A DNA stretch of 64,000 bases from Limnohabitans sp. T6-5 (GCF_003063315.1 NZ_NERV01000003.1:1-64000); one strand, 5' to 3'; numbered from the stretch's first letter, positions 25,786 to 36,011 are shown. Notes: generated by a model from the letters alone, not told the origin. Made by a program: numbers and translations.

Positions 25786-27129
25786 ATGAGCATACGACAC
25801 TTGTTTTTTTCAGGCCCTCTGGCCGGGCTGGCTTGCAGTCTTTGGGCGGTCACCGCCTGGGCCGCCGATGGACCTGCCGTGCCCCCTCAGGCCGCTTTGC
25901 CCGGCGCCCCAGTTGCCTTGACGGCCAGCGCATCCGCCAGTTTGAGTCTGGCGCAAGTTCTGCAAGCGGCCCAGCGCAACCCCGACGTGATGGCCGCACA
26001 GCGCGCCTTGCAGGCGGCACAAGCCGATGTGCTGACCGCTGACCGGGCGCCCGCACCCACACTGTCGGCGGGGGTGTCTTCGATTGATCTGCAAAACGGG
26101 GTGGGTGGCGGATCGTTCTGGACACAGAAAAAACTGGACAAATCGCTGGGCCTGGACTGGACCTGGGAGCGCGGCAACAAACGCGCCCTGCGCACCGAAC
26201 TGGCCGAACGCTTGGTCAAAGCCGTGCAAGCCGACGGACAAGACGCCTTGGTGTTGCAGCAAATCGGGGCGCAAGCCGCTTTTTATGACCTGCTGGCCAC
26301 GCAAGAACGCTTGCAAACCGTGCAGGCCATGGCCCAGAGCGCCGCCCAACTGGCCCAAAGCGCCGACCACCGACTCAAAGCGGGTGACTTGTCGGCCCAA
26401 GACGCGGCCCGCACCCGCATCGAAGCCGATCGCGCCCGCGCCGACGTGCACAACGCGGCCCTTGAACACCAACTGGCCACACAAGCGCTCAGCCTGCGGA
26501 CCGGTCTGAGCGTGCCGACCGGTGGTTGGCAAGCCCAAGGCGACTGGCCGATCGCGCTCGCGCAAAGCGTGCCAGACGAGCAGGTGATCGACGCCCTGGT
26601 CGAGCAACGCCCGGACGTGATCGCCGCCCGTGCCCGGGTAGAAGCGGCACACACAGCGGTGCAGGCGGCACAGGCGCTGCGCCAGGGGGACCCCAGCGTG
26701 GGCACCACGTTTGACCACTACCCCGGCACCTCCACGCGCTTGCTGGCGTTTCGCATTTCGGTGCCTCTGACCGGTGGCCAACGCTTTGACGGTGAAATCG
26801 GCCGCGCTCTGGCGCAAGAAGAACAAAGCCGCGATCTGCTGCAAAAGACCCTGCTGCAAGCCCGTGCCGAGCTGCGCACCCAAGTGCAAGCCTGGCAAGC
26901 CAGCGCCGAGCGCCTGAAGATTTACGACGAAGCCATCTTGCCGCAAGCCAGCCGTGTGGCGGCCCAGGCCGAGACCGCCTACAGCAAGGGCGGTTTGACG
27001 CTGACCGATTTGCTGGATGCGCGCCGCACCCTGAAAACCACCCAGCTCGAAGCCCTGGCCGTGCGCAGCGAACACGCCAAGGCATTGGGCACCTGGCTGT
27101 TGCGCCAATCGGCACAAGCCCCACGCTGA
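25786..27129 (+). CDS. TolC-family outer-membrane efflux channel (CzcC/CusC-like)
   Basis: 447 aa. A signal peptide (about 1-27, ending TAWA) is followed by two OEP repeats rich in Ala, Gln and Leu helices, typical of TolC-type barrels with long coiled-coil tunnels: AQVLQAAQRNPDVMAAQRALQAAQAD in the first half and EQRPDVIAARARVEAAHTAV in the second. First gene of a four-gene operon (channel, adaptor, pump, VirK-like). It completes the tripartite pump across the outer membrane. Confidence 0.9.
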   Translation: MSIRHLFFSGPLAGLACSLWAVTAWAADGPAVPPQAALPGAPVALTASASASLSLAQVLQAAQRNPDVMAAQRALQAAQADVLTADRAPAPTLSAGVSSIDLQNGVGGGSFWTQKKLDKSLGLDWTWERGNKRALRTELAERLVKAVQADGQDALVLQQIGAQAAFYDLLATQERLQTVQAMAQSAAQLAQSADHRLKAGDLSAQDAARTRIEADRARADVHNAALEHQLATQALSLRTGLSVPTGGWQAQGDWPIALAQSVPDEQVIDALVEQRPDVIAARARVEAAHTAVQAAQALRQGDPSVGTTFDHYPGTSTRLLAFRISVPLTGGQRFDGEIGRALAQEEQSRDLLQKTLLQARAELRTQVQAWQASAERLKIYDEAILPQASRVAAQAETAYSKGGLTLTDLLDARRTLKTTQLEALAVRSEHAKALGTWLLRQSAQAPR

Positions 27130-27163
27130 GCTTTTTGAACACTTATTGAGCGAGAGAATTTCC

Positions 27164-28327
27164 GTGAAATCTTTGCACCTTTCCCTGACCGCCATCGGCC
27201 TGGCCGCACTCACCTTGCTGAGCGCTTGCCAGGACAAACCTGAACCTGTGGCGGGCGTGCCCACCCCCATCATCCAGAACAACCAGCTGCGCTACCCGGC
27301 AGGTCACCCCCAGCTGCCGCTGTTGGTGACCACGAAAGCTGTGACCGCCAAGAGCATCGCGGTCGAGCTGCCCGCCCGCATCGTCTGGAACGAAGAAAAA
27401 ACCCAACGCATTTACGCCGCCTTTGCCGGGCGCGTGTCGCGCATCAGTGCCGATGTGGGCCAATCGGTGAGCGCCGGTCAGGTGCTGGCGCAACTGGCAT
27501 CGCCCGAGTTTGGCGCCGCCCAGGCCGACACCTCTCGCGCCCAAGCCGACGCCACGCTGGCCAGCCAGGCCCTGAAACGCCAGCGCGAGTTGTTTGAAGC
27601 CGGTGTCGTGGCCCGCAAAGACCTGGAGCAAGCCGAGGCCGAAGCCAGCCGTGCCCAGGCCGAAGTGGCGCGTGCTCAGGCCCGCACCAGCCTGTATGGC
27701 AGCAGCACCGGGGTGAACATGCAACTGGGCCTGCGCAGCGAGATTTCTGGCGTGGTGGTCGAGCGCAACCTGAACCCCGGCCAGGAAGTGCGCCCGGATG
27801 CCAGCACAGCCCCCATGTTCGTGGTGTCTGACCCCAGCACCCTGTGGGTGCAAATTGACGCTCAGGAAGCCGATGTGGCCGATTTGCGCCCGGGCGCCAA
27901 GGTGAACCTGGTGCTGCCCTCACTGGCCGGGCAAAGTTTTGAAGCCACCATCAAAGCCGTCACCGACCAGATTGACCCAGCCACCCGCACCATCAAAATC
28001 CGCGCTGCGGTGGCCAACCCCAAGCGTTTGCTTAAAAGCGAAATGCTGGCCAAGGTGCGCTATGCGCGCCAGGTCGGCCCCGGCGTCGAGGTGCCTGCCA
28101 CAGCGGTCTTCCTGCGCGGCAACCAGCACTATGTGTTTGTGCAAAGCGAGGCGGGCATGTTCGCACCGCGTGATGTGAAGGTCTCTTTTGAAGGCCCCAA
28201 AACCGTGTTGATTGGCGAAGGCCTCAAGGAAGGCGAGCAAGTGGTCAGCCAAAACGGTCTGCTGCTGGCGCGTGAATTGCGCTTGGCCCAGGAAGCCGCC
28301 CACACCACAGAGCACGCCAAGCCATGA
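27164..28327 (+). CDS. RND efflux periplasmic adaptor (membrane fusion protein), lipoprotein
   Basis: About 387 aa from the GTG at 27164, which has GAGAG upstream; a TTG six codons earlier is possible. The N-terminus has a lipobox (LLSAC), so it is probably a lipoprotein anchored in the inner membrane. A lipoyl-like half (FAGRVSRISADVGQSVSAGQ) is followed by the alpha-hairpin (TSRAQADATLASQALKRQ) and beta-barrel domains (SEISGVVVERNLNPGQEV). The gene overlaps the pump start by ATGA. Family: CzcB/CusB-type adaptors. No His-rich metal-binding extension is present. Confidence 0.9.
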   Translation: MKSLHLSLTAIGLAALTLLSACQDKPEPVAGVPTPIIQNNQLRYPAGHPQLPLLVTTKAVTAKSIAVELPARIVWNEEKTQRIYAAFAGRVSRISADVGQSVSAGQVLAQLASPEFGAAQADTSRAQADATLASQALKRQRELFEAGVVARKDLEQAEAEASRAQAEVARAQARTSLYGSSTGVNMQLGLRSEISGVVVERNLNPGQEVRPDASTAPMFVVSDPSTLWVQIDAQEADVADLRPGAKVNLVLPSLAGQSFEATIKAVTDQIDPATRTIKIRAAVANPKRLLKSEMLAKVRYARQVGPGVEVPATAVFLRGNQHYVFVQSEAGMFAPRDVKVSFEGPKTVLIGEGLKEGEQVVSQNGLLLARELRLAQEAAHTTEHAKP

Positions 28328-31300
28328 AAAAACTCATCCATTACGCGCTGAACCAGCCGCTGTTCATCGTGCTGGGCACGCTGCTGTTTGTCATGGCGGG
28401 CGTGATCGCTTTCAAAAACCTGTCGGTCGAAGCCTTTCCGGACGTGACCGACACCCAGGTGACGGTGATCGCGCTGTACCCGGGGCGGGCCGCCGAAGAG
28501 GTGGAAAAGCAGGTCACGCTGCCCATCGAGGTGGCGCTGGCCGGGCTGCCCAACTCGATCCGGGTGTTCTCGCACACCCAGTTTGGTTTGTCGTTCACCG
28601 TGGTCACTTACAACGACAACGCGGATGTGAACATCGTCCGCCAACAAGTCAATGAACGTTTGCGCGGCGTTGATCTGCCCCCCGGCGTAGAAGCCAACAT
28701 TGCCCCCAACGCCACGCCTGTGGGTGAAGTCATGCGCTACCGCCTGCGCGGCGATGGCCAGACCACGACCGAGCTGCGCACCCTGCAAGACTGGGTGGTG
28801 GAGCGCGGTCTGCGCCAAGTGCCCGGTGTGGCCGATGTGGTGGCCATGGGCGGCTTCATCAAACAATACGAAGTGCAGCCCGACCTGGAAAAACTGCGCG
28901 CCCACAAGTTGACCTTCCAGAACCTGCTCGATGCGCTGGGCCGAGGCAACTCCAACGCGGGCGGCAGCTATGTCGCCCAGGGCTTGCAACAGTTCGCCAT
29001 CCGCGGCATCGGCTTGCTGCGTTCACCCGAAGAAATTGGCCAGGTGGTGGTCGCCACGCGCAACGCCACACCAATTCTGGTGCGCGATATCGCGACCGTG
29101 AAGATCGGCGCGGTGCCTCGCCTGGGCACCGTGGGCCAAGACCTGGACAACGACATCGTGACCGGCATCGTGGTCATGCGCAAAGGCGAAAACCCCAGCG
29201 TCGTGCTCAAGGGCGTCAAGGACAAGCTCAAGGAACTCAACGAACGCGGGCTGCCCAAAGGCGTGCAGGTGGTGCCCTTTTATGACCGCACCTGGTTGAT
29301 GGACAAAACTTTGACGACGGTGTTCAAGAACCTGGTCGAAGGCGCGCTGCTGGTGTCGCTGGTGCTCTACATCTTCTTGTCCAACCTGCGCGCCAGCCTG
29401 GCGGTGGTGGCGGTGATTCCCTTGGCCTTGTTGTCCACCTTTTTGGGCCTGAAGATCATGGGCATCCCGGCGAACTTGCTGAGCCTGGGCGCGATGGACT
29501 TCGGCATCATCGTGGACGGTGCGGTGATCGTGATCGAAAACATCATGCACCGCCTGGCCGAGCGCGGTGAAGGCATGAACGACAAGGAACGCAAGGCCGT
29601 GATCACCGAGGCCACCAACGAAGTGGGCAGGCCCACGGTGTTCTCGATGCTGATCATCATTGCGGCGCACATCCCGATCTTTGCCTTGCAGCGTCATGAA
29701 GGCCGCATCTTCCAGCCCATGGCCCTGTCGGTCACGGCGGCGCTGATCGGCTCGCTGATCTTCTCACTCACCTTGGTGCCTTTGCTGGGCTACTGGATGC
29801 TGCGCAAAAAGCTGCCGCATCACGACAACCGCGTGGTGGCCAAAGCCAAGCAAATTTACGTCCCGGCGCTGGACTGGGCGCTGAGCCACCGCCGCAAGGT
29901 GGTGGGCATTGCCATTGGCTGCTTTGCCTTGGCCATGGTGGCCGCCTCACGCCTGGGTTCGGAATTTTTGCCGGAACTCAATGAAGGCACGATCTGGGTC
30001 AACGTGCGATTGCCCGCCAGTGTGGCCAACGAAGAGGCCACGCGCATCCTGAGCCAGATCCGCAAAACCTTGCACAGCGTGCCCGAAGTGCGCACCACGG
30101 TGTCCAAGGCCGGTCAGCCCGAAGACGGCACCGACCCCAAAACCATCAGCATGGCCGAGATTTTTGTGGATTTGAAACCCGCTGAAGAATGGCGCAAGGG
30201 CCTGACCCGCGAGCAGCTGATTGAAGAGATGGACCACGCCGTCTCAGCCCTGCCGGGCATGGAGCCGACGTTCTCGCAGCCCATTCGGGACAACGTGCTC
30301 GAATCGATTTCGCAGATCGACGGCCAGATCGTCATCAAGATCGCAGGCGATGACCTGGTGGTGCTCAAGGAAACGGCTGAGGCCATCGAGCGTGAAATCA
30401 AACAGGTCAAGGGCGTGAGCCGGGCCGAAATCGACCGCCAGGGCGAATTGCCGCAGCTGCTGATCAACATCCAGCGCGAGCAAGCCGCTCGCTACGGCCT
30501 GAACGTGGGCGATGTGCAAGACGTGATCGAAGCTGCGCTGGCAGGCAAGGGCGCCACCACACTGTGGGACGGCGAGCGCCGCTTTGATGTGGCCGTGCGC
30601 CTGCCCCAGGAGCGGCGCAACATCTCGGAGCTGTCAGCCATTCCCATCCCCACGCCCGATGGCGGTTACGTCAGTCTGGGCGCAGTCAGCAAGATCGAGC
30701 AGACCAGCGGCGCCATGAACATCGCCCGCGAGTCGGGCCGCCGCACCATGGCCATTGGCATCTTCATCAAGGGCCGTGACATGGGCTCGGTGGTGGGCGA
30801 CATGAAAAAGCGCGTCGACGCCAACGTCAAGATTCCCGCCAATTACACCGTCAACTGGTCGGGCGAATTTGAAAACCAGGAACGCGCCATGCAGCGCCTG
30901 TCGGTGGTGGTGCCGATCTCGCTGCTGCTGATCTTTGTGTTGCTGTTTGACGCCTTCAGTTCCTTCAAGAGCGCAGCGCTGATTTTGATGAACGTGCCCC
31001 TGGCCCTGATTGGCGGCTTCATTGCACTGTGGGTGTTCAACATCCCACTGTCGGTGTCGGCGGCCATCGGTTTCATTGCGCTGTCGGGTCAGGCCGTGCT
31101 CAACGGCGTGGTGATGCTGTCGGTGTTCCAGCAACTGCGCAACGCCGGTTACAACGTGATCGATGCGGTGAAAGAGGGCGCCAAACAGCGCTTGCGCACC
31201 GTGCTGATGACGGCCATGCTGGCGGCTTTGGGTTTGCTGCCCATGGCCATGAGCCACGACATCGGCTCTGAAACCCAGCGGCCTTTGGCGATTGTGGTGA

Positions 31301-31398
31301 TTGGTGGACTGATCACGGCCACGCTGCTGACTTTGGTGGTCTTGCCTGTGCTGTATGCTTCTTGGTTCTCCAAAAACACCCCACCCACTGAGGCCTGA
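28324..31398 (+). CDS. RND efflux pump, CzcA/CusA heavy-metal (HME) family
   Basis: 1024 aa. Proton-driven inner-membrane pump with 12 expected TM helices. The N-terminus (SVEAFPDVTDTQVTV, YPGRAAEEVEKQVTLPIE) is characteristic of the CusA/CzcA branch. TM4 carries DFGIIVDGAVIVIEN, where the conserved Asp/Glu proton-relay motif resembles the divalent-cation (Czc/Ncc-type) group more than the Cu/Ag CusA motif. Metal specificity is therefore inferred as divalent ions, with moderate confidence. Cotranscribed with adaptor and channel, and regulated probably by the divergent two-component pair. Confidence 0.92.
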   Translation: MKKLIHYALNQPLFIVLGTLLFVMAGVIAFKNLSVEAFPDVTDTQVTVIALYPGRAAEEVEKQVTLPIEVALAGLPNSIRVFSHTQFGLSFTVVTYNDNADVNIVRQQVNERLRGVDLPPGVEANIAPNATPVGEVMRYRLRGDGQTTTELRTLQDWVVERGLRQVPGVADVVAMGGFIKQYEVQPDLEKLRAHKLTFQNLLDALGRGNSNAGGSYVAQGLQQFAIRGIGLLRSPEEIGQVVVATRNATPILVRDIATVKIGAVPRLGTVGQDLDNDIVTGIVVMRKGENPSVVLKGVKDKLKELNERGLPKGVQVVPFYDRTWLMDKTLTTVFKNLVEGALLVSLVLYIFLSNLRASLAVVAVIPLALLSTFLGLKIMGIPANLLSLGAMDFGIIVDGAVIVIENIMHRLAERGEGMNDKERKAVITEATNEVGRPTVFSMLIIIAAHIPIFALQRHEGRIFQPMALSVTAALIGSLIFSLTLVPLLGYWMLRKKLPHHDNRVVAKAKQIYVPALDWALSHRRKVVGIAIGCFALAMVAASRLGSEFLPELNEGTIWVNVRLPASVANEEATRILSQIRKTLHSVPEVRTTVSKAGQPEDGTDPKTISMAEIFVDLKPAEEWRKGLTREQLIEEMDHAVSALPGMEPTFSQPIRDNVLESISQIDGQIVIKIAGDDLVVLKETAEAIEREIKQVKGVSRAEIDRQGELPQLLINIQREQAARYGLNVGDVQDVIEAALAGKGATTLWDGERRFDVAVRLPQERRNISELSAIPIPTPDGGYVSLGAVSKIEQTSGAMNIARESGRRTMAIGIFIKGRDMGSVVGDMKKRVDANVKIPANYTVNWSGEFENQERAMQRLSVVVPISLLLIFVLLFDAFSSFKSAALILMNVPLALIGGFIALWVFNIPLSVSAAIGFIALSGQAVLNGVVMLSVFQQLRNAGYNVIDAVKEGAKQRLRTVLMTAMLAALGLLPMAMSHDIGSETQRPLAIVVIGGLITATLLTLVVLPVLYASWFSKNTPPTEA

Positions 31399-32273
31399 TG
31401 AACGCTTGGCAAGACTGCTGGACAGCACTGAAAAACCACCCCCGTGAACGTGCCAAGCTGCTGCTGGGGCGGGTTTTCTATGCCACCAGCACCCGCCGCT
31501 GGCTGGATTTCGTGCGTGGCCACGAGGTGCTGTGGTCGCAGGTGCCAGACTTCCCGAAGCTGCTGACGCGCATTTACCGCCCTTACGGACTTCGCACCTT
31601 GAGCTGCTCTCAACGCGTGCAGATGATGGTCCGGCACTATGAAGTGGTCAGACAACAGGGCCTTGAATCCTTGCTGGTGCGTTCTGCTGCGCAAGCCTTG
31701 CTCTTGTGTGAAGTGCCCACCAAGTCGGAAGACAAGGCGCGATTGTTTTTGCAGTCCCTGCGTGACGGCCACCGCGAAGGCGAGATGAGCCTGCAGCTGT
31801 ACCTGGGTGATCGGTTTTTGTATTCGCTGACTTTTGCGCTGGCGGGCGAGCCTCTCCAACCGGACATGCTCATCACGCGCCTGCAAAGCAACAACACGGA
31901 CGAGGCCAAAGACCTGATCCGCACAGCCACCAAGAGCTTTCACGGTTACCGGCCTTCGGTCTTGCTGCTGCAAGCAGCGCGCCAATTTGCCCAGCTGTGC
32001 GGTTGCCAGCGGGTTTTGCTGGTGCCCAACCGGCAACGCGTGGCCCTCAACCCGGTGCGCCGCCTGAAGATCAAGACCGATCTGGAAGGCCTGTGGCGCG
32101 ATCTGGGTGCCGAGCCGCAAGCCAACGGTCTGTTTGAAGTCAGTGCGCAGGTGGTCTTGCCCCAGGATTTCAGCGATGTGGCCTCCAACAAGCGCGCCGA
32201 GGCCAAACGCAAAGCCGCCTTGGCCGCTGATCTGCTGCAAGCGCTCTCGGCCAGCATGGCACAGCGGAGCTGA
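31398..32273 (+). CDS. VirK/YbjX family protein (DUF535)
   Basis: 291 aa. Family of unknown biochemical role, linked in enterobacteria to envelope stress and antimicrobial-peptide resistance. Recognised from the pattern RVQMMVRHYEVV near residue 75, LYLGDRFLYSLTF in the middle, and the C-terminal DLEGLWRDLGAEPQ with SNKRAEAKRKAALAADL. The start overlaps the pump's stop (TGATG), so it is the fourth gene of the efflux operon, an unusual partner. No signal peptide or TM segment. Confidence 0.8.
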   Translation: MNAWQDCWTALKNHPRERAKLLLGRVFYATSTRRWLDFVRGHEVLWSQVPDFPKLLTRIYRPYGLRTLSCSQRVQMMVRHYEVVRQQGLESLLVRSAAQALLLCEVPTKSEDKARLFLQSLRDGHREGEMSLQLYLGDRFLYSLTFALAGEPLQPDMLITRLQSNNTDEAKDLIRTATKSFHGYRPSVLLLQAARQFAQLCGCQRVLLVPNRQRVALNPVRRLKIKTDLEGLWRDLGAEPQANGLFEVSAQVVLPQDFSDVASNKRAEAKRKAALAADLLQALSASMAQRS

Positions 32274-32309
32274 ATCGCCTGCCCAGTTTTTTGCGGGTGG
32301 GCAGTATTC

Positions 32310-32383
32310 GCAGGTCGGCGGCTTCAGCCCCGACATGGGTCTGTGCTGAGCACACAACGTCGGAGCTGAAGCTGCCGACCTGC
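32310..32383. repeat. Divergent REP-like doublet between convergent genes
   Basis: GCAGGTCGGCGGCTTCAG-CCCCGAC (32310-32334) is repeated in inverted form at 32359-32383 (GTCGGAGC-TGAAGCTGCC-GACCTGC), with a 24-base centre. The GTCGG/CCGAC stem is kept, but the apical stem (GGC-TTCA-GCC) and foot (GCAG) differ from the main family. It may form one long stem or two hairpins. It occupies the 160-base gap 32274-32433. Confidence 0.75.
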
Positions 32384-32433
32384 GAGCTTATTGGCCGGTC
32401 GGCGACTTGTGGCCAAACCACAGTGGCAAGCAA

Positions 32434-33015
32434 TCAACCCAAACCAATGGGCGATGGGGCCCGGCTCACAATCATGCTGAAGAGTTTTTCGTATTCCTGC
32501 GCTGGTGGGTAATGGCCGGTGAGGGGATCGGCGTTGGCGGCAAATGCCGCATCCAGGGCCTGCCACTCATCGTCTGTGAGGCAATGCTCAGCCTCGGGCA
32601 GGATGATGGATTCTTCCAGGTGCATGTGTTCCACATAGAAGGCCATGTAGGTCTTGAACGCATCTTCAAATGCCTGACGGCGGCTTGCGCCCAGCAGCTC
32701 CCATGACAGAAGCAAGTGCTGCAAATCGCGGGCGGCTTTTTCACTGTACATGTGGTCTCTTTCCAATTTGTCGATGGCGCCCATGACTTTGGGTACGGCT
32801 TTGGCCACTTTGGGAAAGAGCAAATTTGATTCTTTGGGATGGTGCAGACGCTCTGGAAATTCGTCGATGTAGAACAGCATCGCACGCAAGACATCAAAAA
32901 AATTGCGGCGGTCTTCGCTCGGGCCTCTTTCGATCATCATGCGCATGGACTGCAGCATGGCCGCCAAAGACGCGTGTTCGTCACGAATGATTTGCAGGCT
33001 GCTGTGCTTTTTCAT
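32434..33015 (-). CDS. Hemerythrin HHE-domain protein
   Basis: 193 aa from the ATG at 33015, which has AAGGAG upstream. HHE proteins bind a di-iron centre and serve in O2/NO sensing, iron or redox homeostasis. Ligand-type motifs are visible along the helices: RDEHASL, RLHHPKESNLLFP, ERDHMYSEK and HMHLEESIILPEAEH. Cytoplasmic, no extra domain. It lies 96 bases downstream of the copper ATPase on the same strand and could be cotranscribed with it. A role in metal or redox stress is suggested by context only. Confidence 0.88.
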   Translation of the reverse strand: MKKHSSLQIIRDEHASLAAMLQSMRMMIERGPSEDRRNFFDVLRAMLFYIDEFPERLHHPKESNLLFPKVAKAVPKVMGAIDKLERDHMYSEKAARDLQHLLLSWELLGASRRQAFEDAFKTYMAFYVEHMHLEESIILPEAEHCLTDDEWQALDAAFAANADPLTGHYPPAQEYEKLFSMIVSRAPSPIGLG

Positions 33016-33111
33016 GGGGCTTCTCCTTTTTGTGTTCTTGTCAGTTTGAACACTTTTGCCCCCAAACGTCATGACGCATGTCAAGAAAATGGGATGCTTT
33101 TCAGCGGCTCC

Positions 33112-35322
33112 TCAGCTTTTGGGTTTCCAGCGTTTGAGCAACAAGGCATTGCTCATCACACTGACCGAACTCAGGGCCATGGCTCCTCCGGCGATCACCG
33201 GATTGAGGTATCCCATGGCCGCCAAGGGGATGCCGGCCACGTTGTAGGCAAAGGCCCAAAACAGGTTTTGCCGGATCTTGGCCACGGTGCGTGCCGATAT
33301 ATCGAGCGCTGCGCCCACCAGCGCCACATCGCCGCGCATGAGGGTGATGCCTGCCGCGTGCATGGCCACATCGGTGCCGTTGCCCATGGCCAGGCCCACA
33401 TCGGCTGCGGCGAGCGCTGGGGCATCATTGACGCCATCACCCACCATGGCCACGATGCGGCCGCCTTCGCGCAGCTTTTGCACTTGTGCTGATTTGTCGC
33501 CGGGTAAAACTTCAGCCAGCACTTCACCGTCTTCAGGGCGCAAACCCAGGCGCCGCGCCATGCTTTCAGCTGCGGCCTGGTTGTCGCCCGAAATCATGAC
33601 CAGTTTCAGGCCCCGATCGCGCAGTGCGGCCAATGCCTGCGCAGCCCCTGGTTTGGGTTCATCGCCAAATGCCAGCAAGAGCAGGCCTTGCACGCCCGTT
33701 GCGGTGCGTTCGGCCAGGGCCGACACGGTCACCCCTTCGGCTTGCAACAGTTTCAAATCATGGTCCCAAATGGTCATGTCCATGCCTTCTTGCTGCAACC
33801 AACGCAAACTGCCCAGCATCAGCGCGTGCCCATCGACCGTGGCCTGCACGCCTTTGCCGGGCACAGCGGTCATGTTCTGGGCAGTGCCCGGGCTCAAGCC
33901 TTGCGCTTTGGCTGCCGACAGCACGGCACGGGCCAAGGGGTGTTCGCTGCCACTTTGCACGGCAGCGGCCCAAGCCAGTGCGGTCTTGGCGTTATGCCCG
34001 GGCGCAGGCAAACATTGCATCAATTGAGGTTGCCCCATGGTGAGGGTGCCGGTTTTGTCAAACGCCACGGTTTGCACTTTGTGCGCGATTTCCAGCGCCT
34101 GTGCGTCCTTGATCAAAATGCCATGTTTGGCCGCCACCCCTGTGCCGGCCATGATGGCCACCGGTGTGGCCAAGCCCAATGCGCAAGGACAGGCGATGAC
34201 CAACACAGCCACTGCATGGATCAAGGCGGTCTCAAAAGAGGCGCCCTTGAACATCCAGACTGCCAGGGTGATGAACGCGACCAACAAGACCACGGGTACA
34301 AAAACCTCGGCAACTTTGTCCACCAGACGCTGTATGGGTGCTTTGGCCGCTTGCGCGTCTTCCACCAGACGGATGATGCGCGAGAGCACTGTCTCATGAC
34401 CCACGGCACTGATCCGCATCAAGACCCGGCCATCGCCATTGATGGAGCCACCCGTGAGCTGTGCGCCCAAGGCTTTGGACACCGGCAGGGGCTCACCCGT
34501 CAACATCGCTTCGTCCACCTGGGTCTGGCCTTCGACCAATTCTCCATCGAGCGGAACACGCTCTCCGGGACGCACCACAATCAGATCGCCCACCAGAATT
34601 TCATCCACAGGCACATCGACTTCGCCGTCTTCACTGATCCAGTGCGCCTTGTCCGGGCGCAAGGCATGCAAGGCGCGAATGGCCTCGGTGGTTTGACGTT
34701 TGGCACGCGCTTCCAGCCATTTGCCCAGCATGACCAAGGTGATGACCATGGCCGAGCCTTCAAAATACAGATGCGGCGCATGTCCGGGATGCGCAGTCAG
34801 CCAGAGCCAAACCGAGAGCAACCATCCGGCTGTGGTGCCCAATGCAACCAACAGGTCCATGTTGCCAGTGAGCGCCTTGAGGGCATGCCATCCGGCTTTG
34901 TAAAAGCGCGCGCCCAATATGAACTGCACCGGTGTGGCCAATGCAAACTGCAGCCAGGACGGCAGCATCCAGTGCTTCCCCCACAAGTCCCCCAACATGG
35001 GCAATACCAAAGGGATCGACAACATCAGCCCGATGGCCACCGGTGCAAAGCCCGCCCATGGGGAATCATGGGCTGCGATGTCTGCTGCTTGCGGGCTGAG
35101 CGGCTCGTAACCCGCATCACGTATGGCTCTGCGCAGGCGCGCGTCGGTCACATCGCCAGTCTGAACCGCAATGCGTGCAGATTCGGTGGCCAGGTTCACC
35201 GTGGCAGAGGTCACACCCGGCACTTTGTTGAGCGCTTTTTCTACCCTTGAAACACACGAAGCACAGGTCATGCCCCCAATACCGATGTCGATGGTTTGGG
35301 GTTCACTATTGATGTGTGTCAT
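33112..35322 (-). CDS. copA: Cu(I)-translocating P-type ATPase
   Basis: 736 aa. Exports Cu(I) from the cytoplasm. One N-terminal heavy-metal domain (GGMTCASC, C20 and C23), actuator region, transmembrane CPC motif (C378-P-C380), phosphorylation site DKTGTLTMG (D422), SEHPLARAV (HP motif) and hinge [12 protein letters not shown]. The C-terminal helices have [14 protein letters not shown] and [11 protein letters not shown], matching the Cu(I) signatures N-x6-YN-x4-P and M-x2-SS. The ATG at 35322 has AAGGCGG upstream. Divergent from a CopZ-like gene 56 bases away. No CueR or CsoR gene is nearby. Confidence 0.95.
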   Translation of the reverse strand: MTHINSEPQTIDIGIGGMTCASCVSRVEKALNKVPGVTSATVNLATESARIAVQTGDVTDARLRRAIRDAGYEPLSPQAADIAAHDSPWAGFAPVAIGLMLSIPLVLPMLGDLWGKHWMLPSWLQFALATPVQFILGARFYKAGWHALKALTGNMDLLVALGTTAGWLLSVWLWLTAHPGHAPHLYFEGSAMVITLVMLGKWLEARAKRQTTEAIRALHALRPDKAHWISEDGEVDVPVDEILVGDLIVVRPGERVPLDGELVEGQTQVDEAMLTGEPLPVSKALGAQLTGGSINGDGRVLMRISAVGHETVLSRIIRLVEDAQAAKAPIQRLVDKVAEVFVPVVLLVAFITLAVWMFKGASFETALIHAVAVLVIACPCALGLATPVAIMAGTGVAAKHGILIKDAQALEIAHKVQTVAFDKTGTLTMGQPQLMQCLPAPGHNAKTALAWAAAVQSGSEHPLARAVLSAAKAQGLSPGTAQNMTAVPGKGVQATVDGHALMLGSLRWLQQEGMDMTIWDHDLKLLQAEGVTVSALAERTATGVQGLLLLAFGDEPKPGAAQALAALRDRGLKLVMISGDNQAAAESMARRLGLRPEDGEVLAEVLPGDKSAQVQKLREGGRIVAMVGDGVNDAPALAAADVGLAMGNGTDVAMHAAGITLMRGDVALVGAALDISARTVAKIRQNLFWAFAYNVAGIPLAAMGYLNPVIAGGAMALSSVSVMSNALLLKRWKPKS

Positions 35323-35357
35323 GTTCAAACCGCCTTTTTGATCTATGCTTTCAATAT

Positions 35358-35369
35358 ACCCATGAGGGT
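35358..35369. promoter_or_regulatory. Short dyad ACCCATGAGGGT between copA and copZ-like gene
   Basis: A 12-base ACCC-N4-GGGT dyad in the 56-base divergent promoter region. MerR-type copper regulators bind dyads inside promoters, but the arms are only 4 bp and GAGGG also looks like the Shine-Dalgarno of the CopZ-like gene. Weak evidence. Confidence 0.25.
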
Positions 35370-35378
35370 TTATTTGAA

Positions 35379-35585
35379 ATGCATATCATGAACCAAATTT
35401 TCACCGTTGAGGGCATGACTTGTGGACACTGCGAAAAGGCCGTGACCAAAGCCTTGTTGGCCCTGGATGCTCAAGCCCAAGTGACGATTGATCGTCCCCA
35501 CAACACGGTTCAGGTCCATTCTGAAAAACCTCGCGAAGCTTTGGCGCAAGCCATTGCCCAAGAAGGTTACCGCGTCGCTGTTTGA
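35379..35585 (+). CDS. Heavy-metal-associated (HMA) domain protein, CopZ-like copper chaperone
   Basis: 68 aa (65 aa if it starts at the ATG at 35388). A single ferredoxin-like HMA domain with the metal site GMTCGHC and the C-terminal EGYRVAV strand. It probably shuttles Cu(I) to the divergently encoded ATPase. The ATG at 35379 has GAGGG ten bases upstream. The small membrane protein downstream starts 27 bases after its stop. Confidence 0.88.
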   Translation: MHIMNQIFTVEGMTCGHCEKAVTKALLALDAQAQVTIDRPHNTVQVHSEKPREALAQAIAQEGYRVAV

Positions 35586-35612
35586 TTTTTTTTTCACTTC
35601 AAAGGAATCGTC

Positions 35613-35807
35613 ATGAACCAAAACATTGGTGGTATTGAGCGCATTGTTCGCGTGCTGGTAGGCCTGGTGATGGTGGGCTTGACTTTGGCAGGCCAGATTG
35701 GTGTCTGGGGCTGGTTGGGTCTGGTGCCCATGGCCACCGGTTTGATCGGCTGGTGCCCACCCTACAGCCTGATCGGCATCAACACCTGCAAAACCAAAAA
35801 AACTTGA
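35613..35807 (+). CDS. DUF2892 small membrane protein (YgaP-type TM domain)
   Basis: 64 aa. Two hydrophobic helices (VLVGLVMVGLTLAG and a LGLVPMATGLIG segment), a conserved N-terminal NIGGIERIVR and C-terminal GWCPPYSLIGINTCK, which are hallmarks of the DUF2892 family. The two Cys residues may relate to sulfur or metal handling in YgaP-like proteins, but the function is unknown. Preceded by AAAGGA and downstream of the CopZ-like gene, probably in one transcript. Confidence 0.85.
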   Translation: MNQNIGGIERIVRVLVGLVMVGLTLAGQIGVWGWLGLVPMATGLIGWCPPYSLIGINTCKTKKT

Positions 35808-36011
35808 ATTGGCGGATGCTCATTCATCCACAGCGGTGGAACAGCGAAGCCGGGCTTTGAAAATAAGGACTTCCCGGACTGGGGCGTGATGCAGTGTTGA
35901 GATCACGCTGCATGCATTCACTGATCTTTACAAATCAGAGCTTGCGCAGCATATCCCGGACACATGGCAGCGGCACACTGACGCCATCCCATCATTGAAA
36001 GGATGTTTCCC

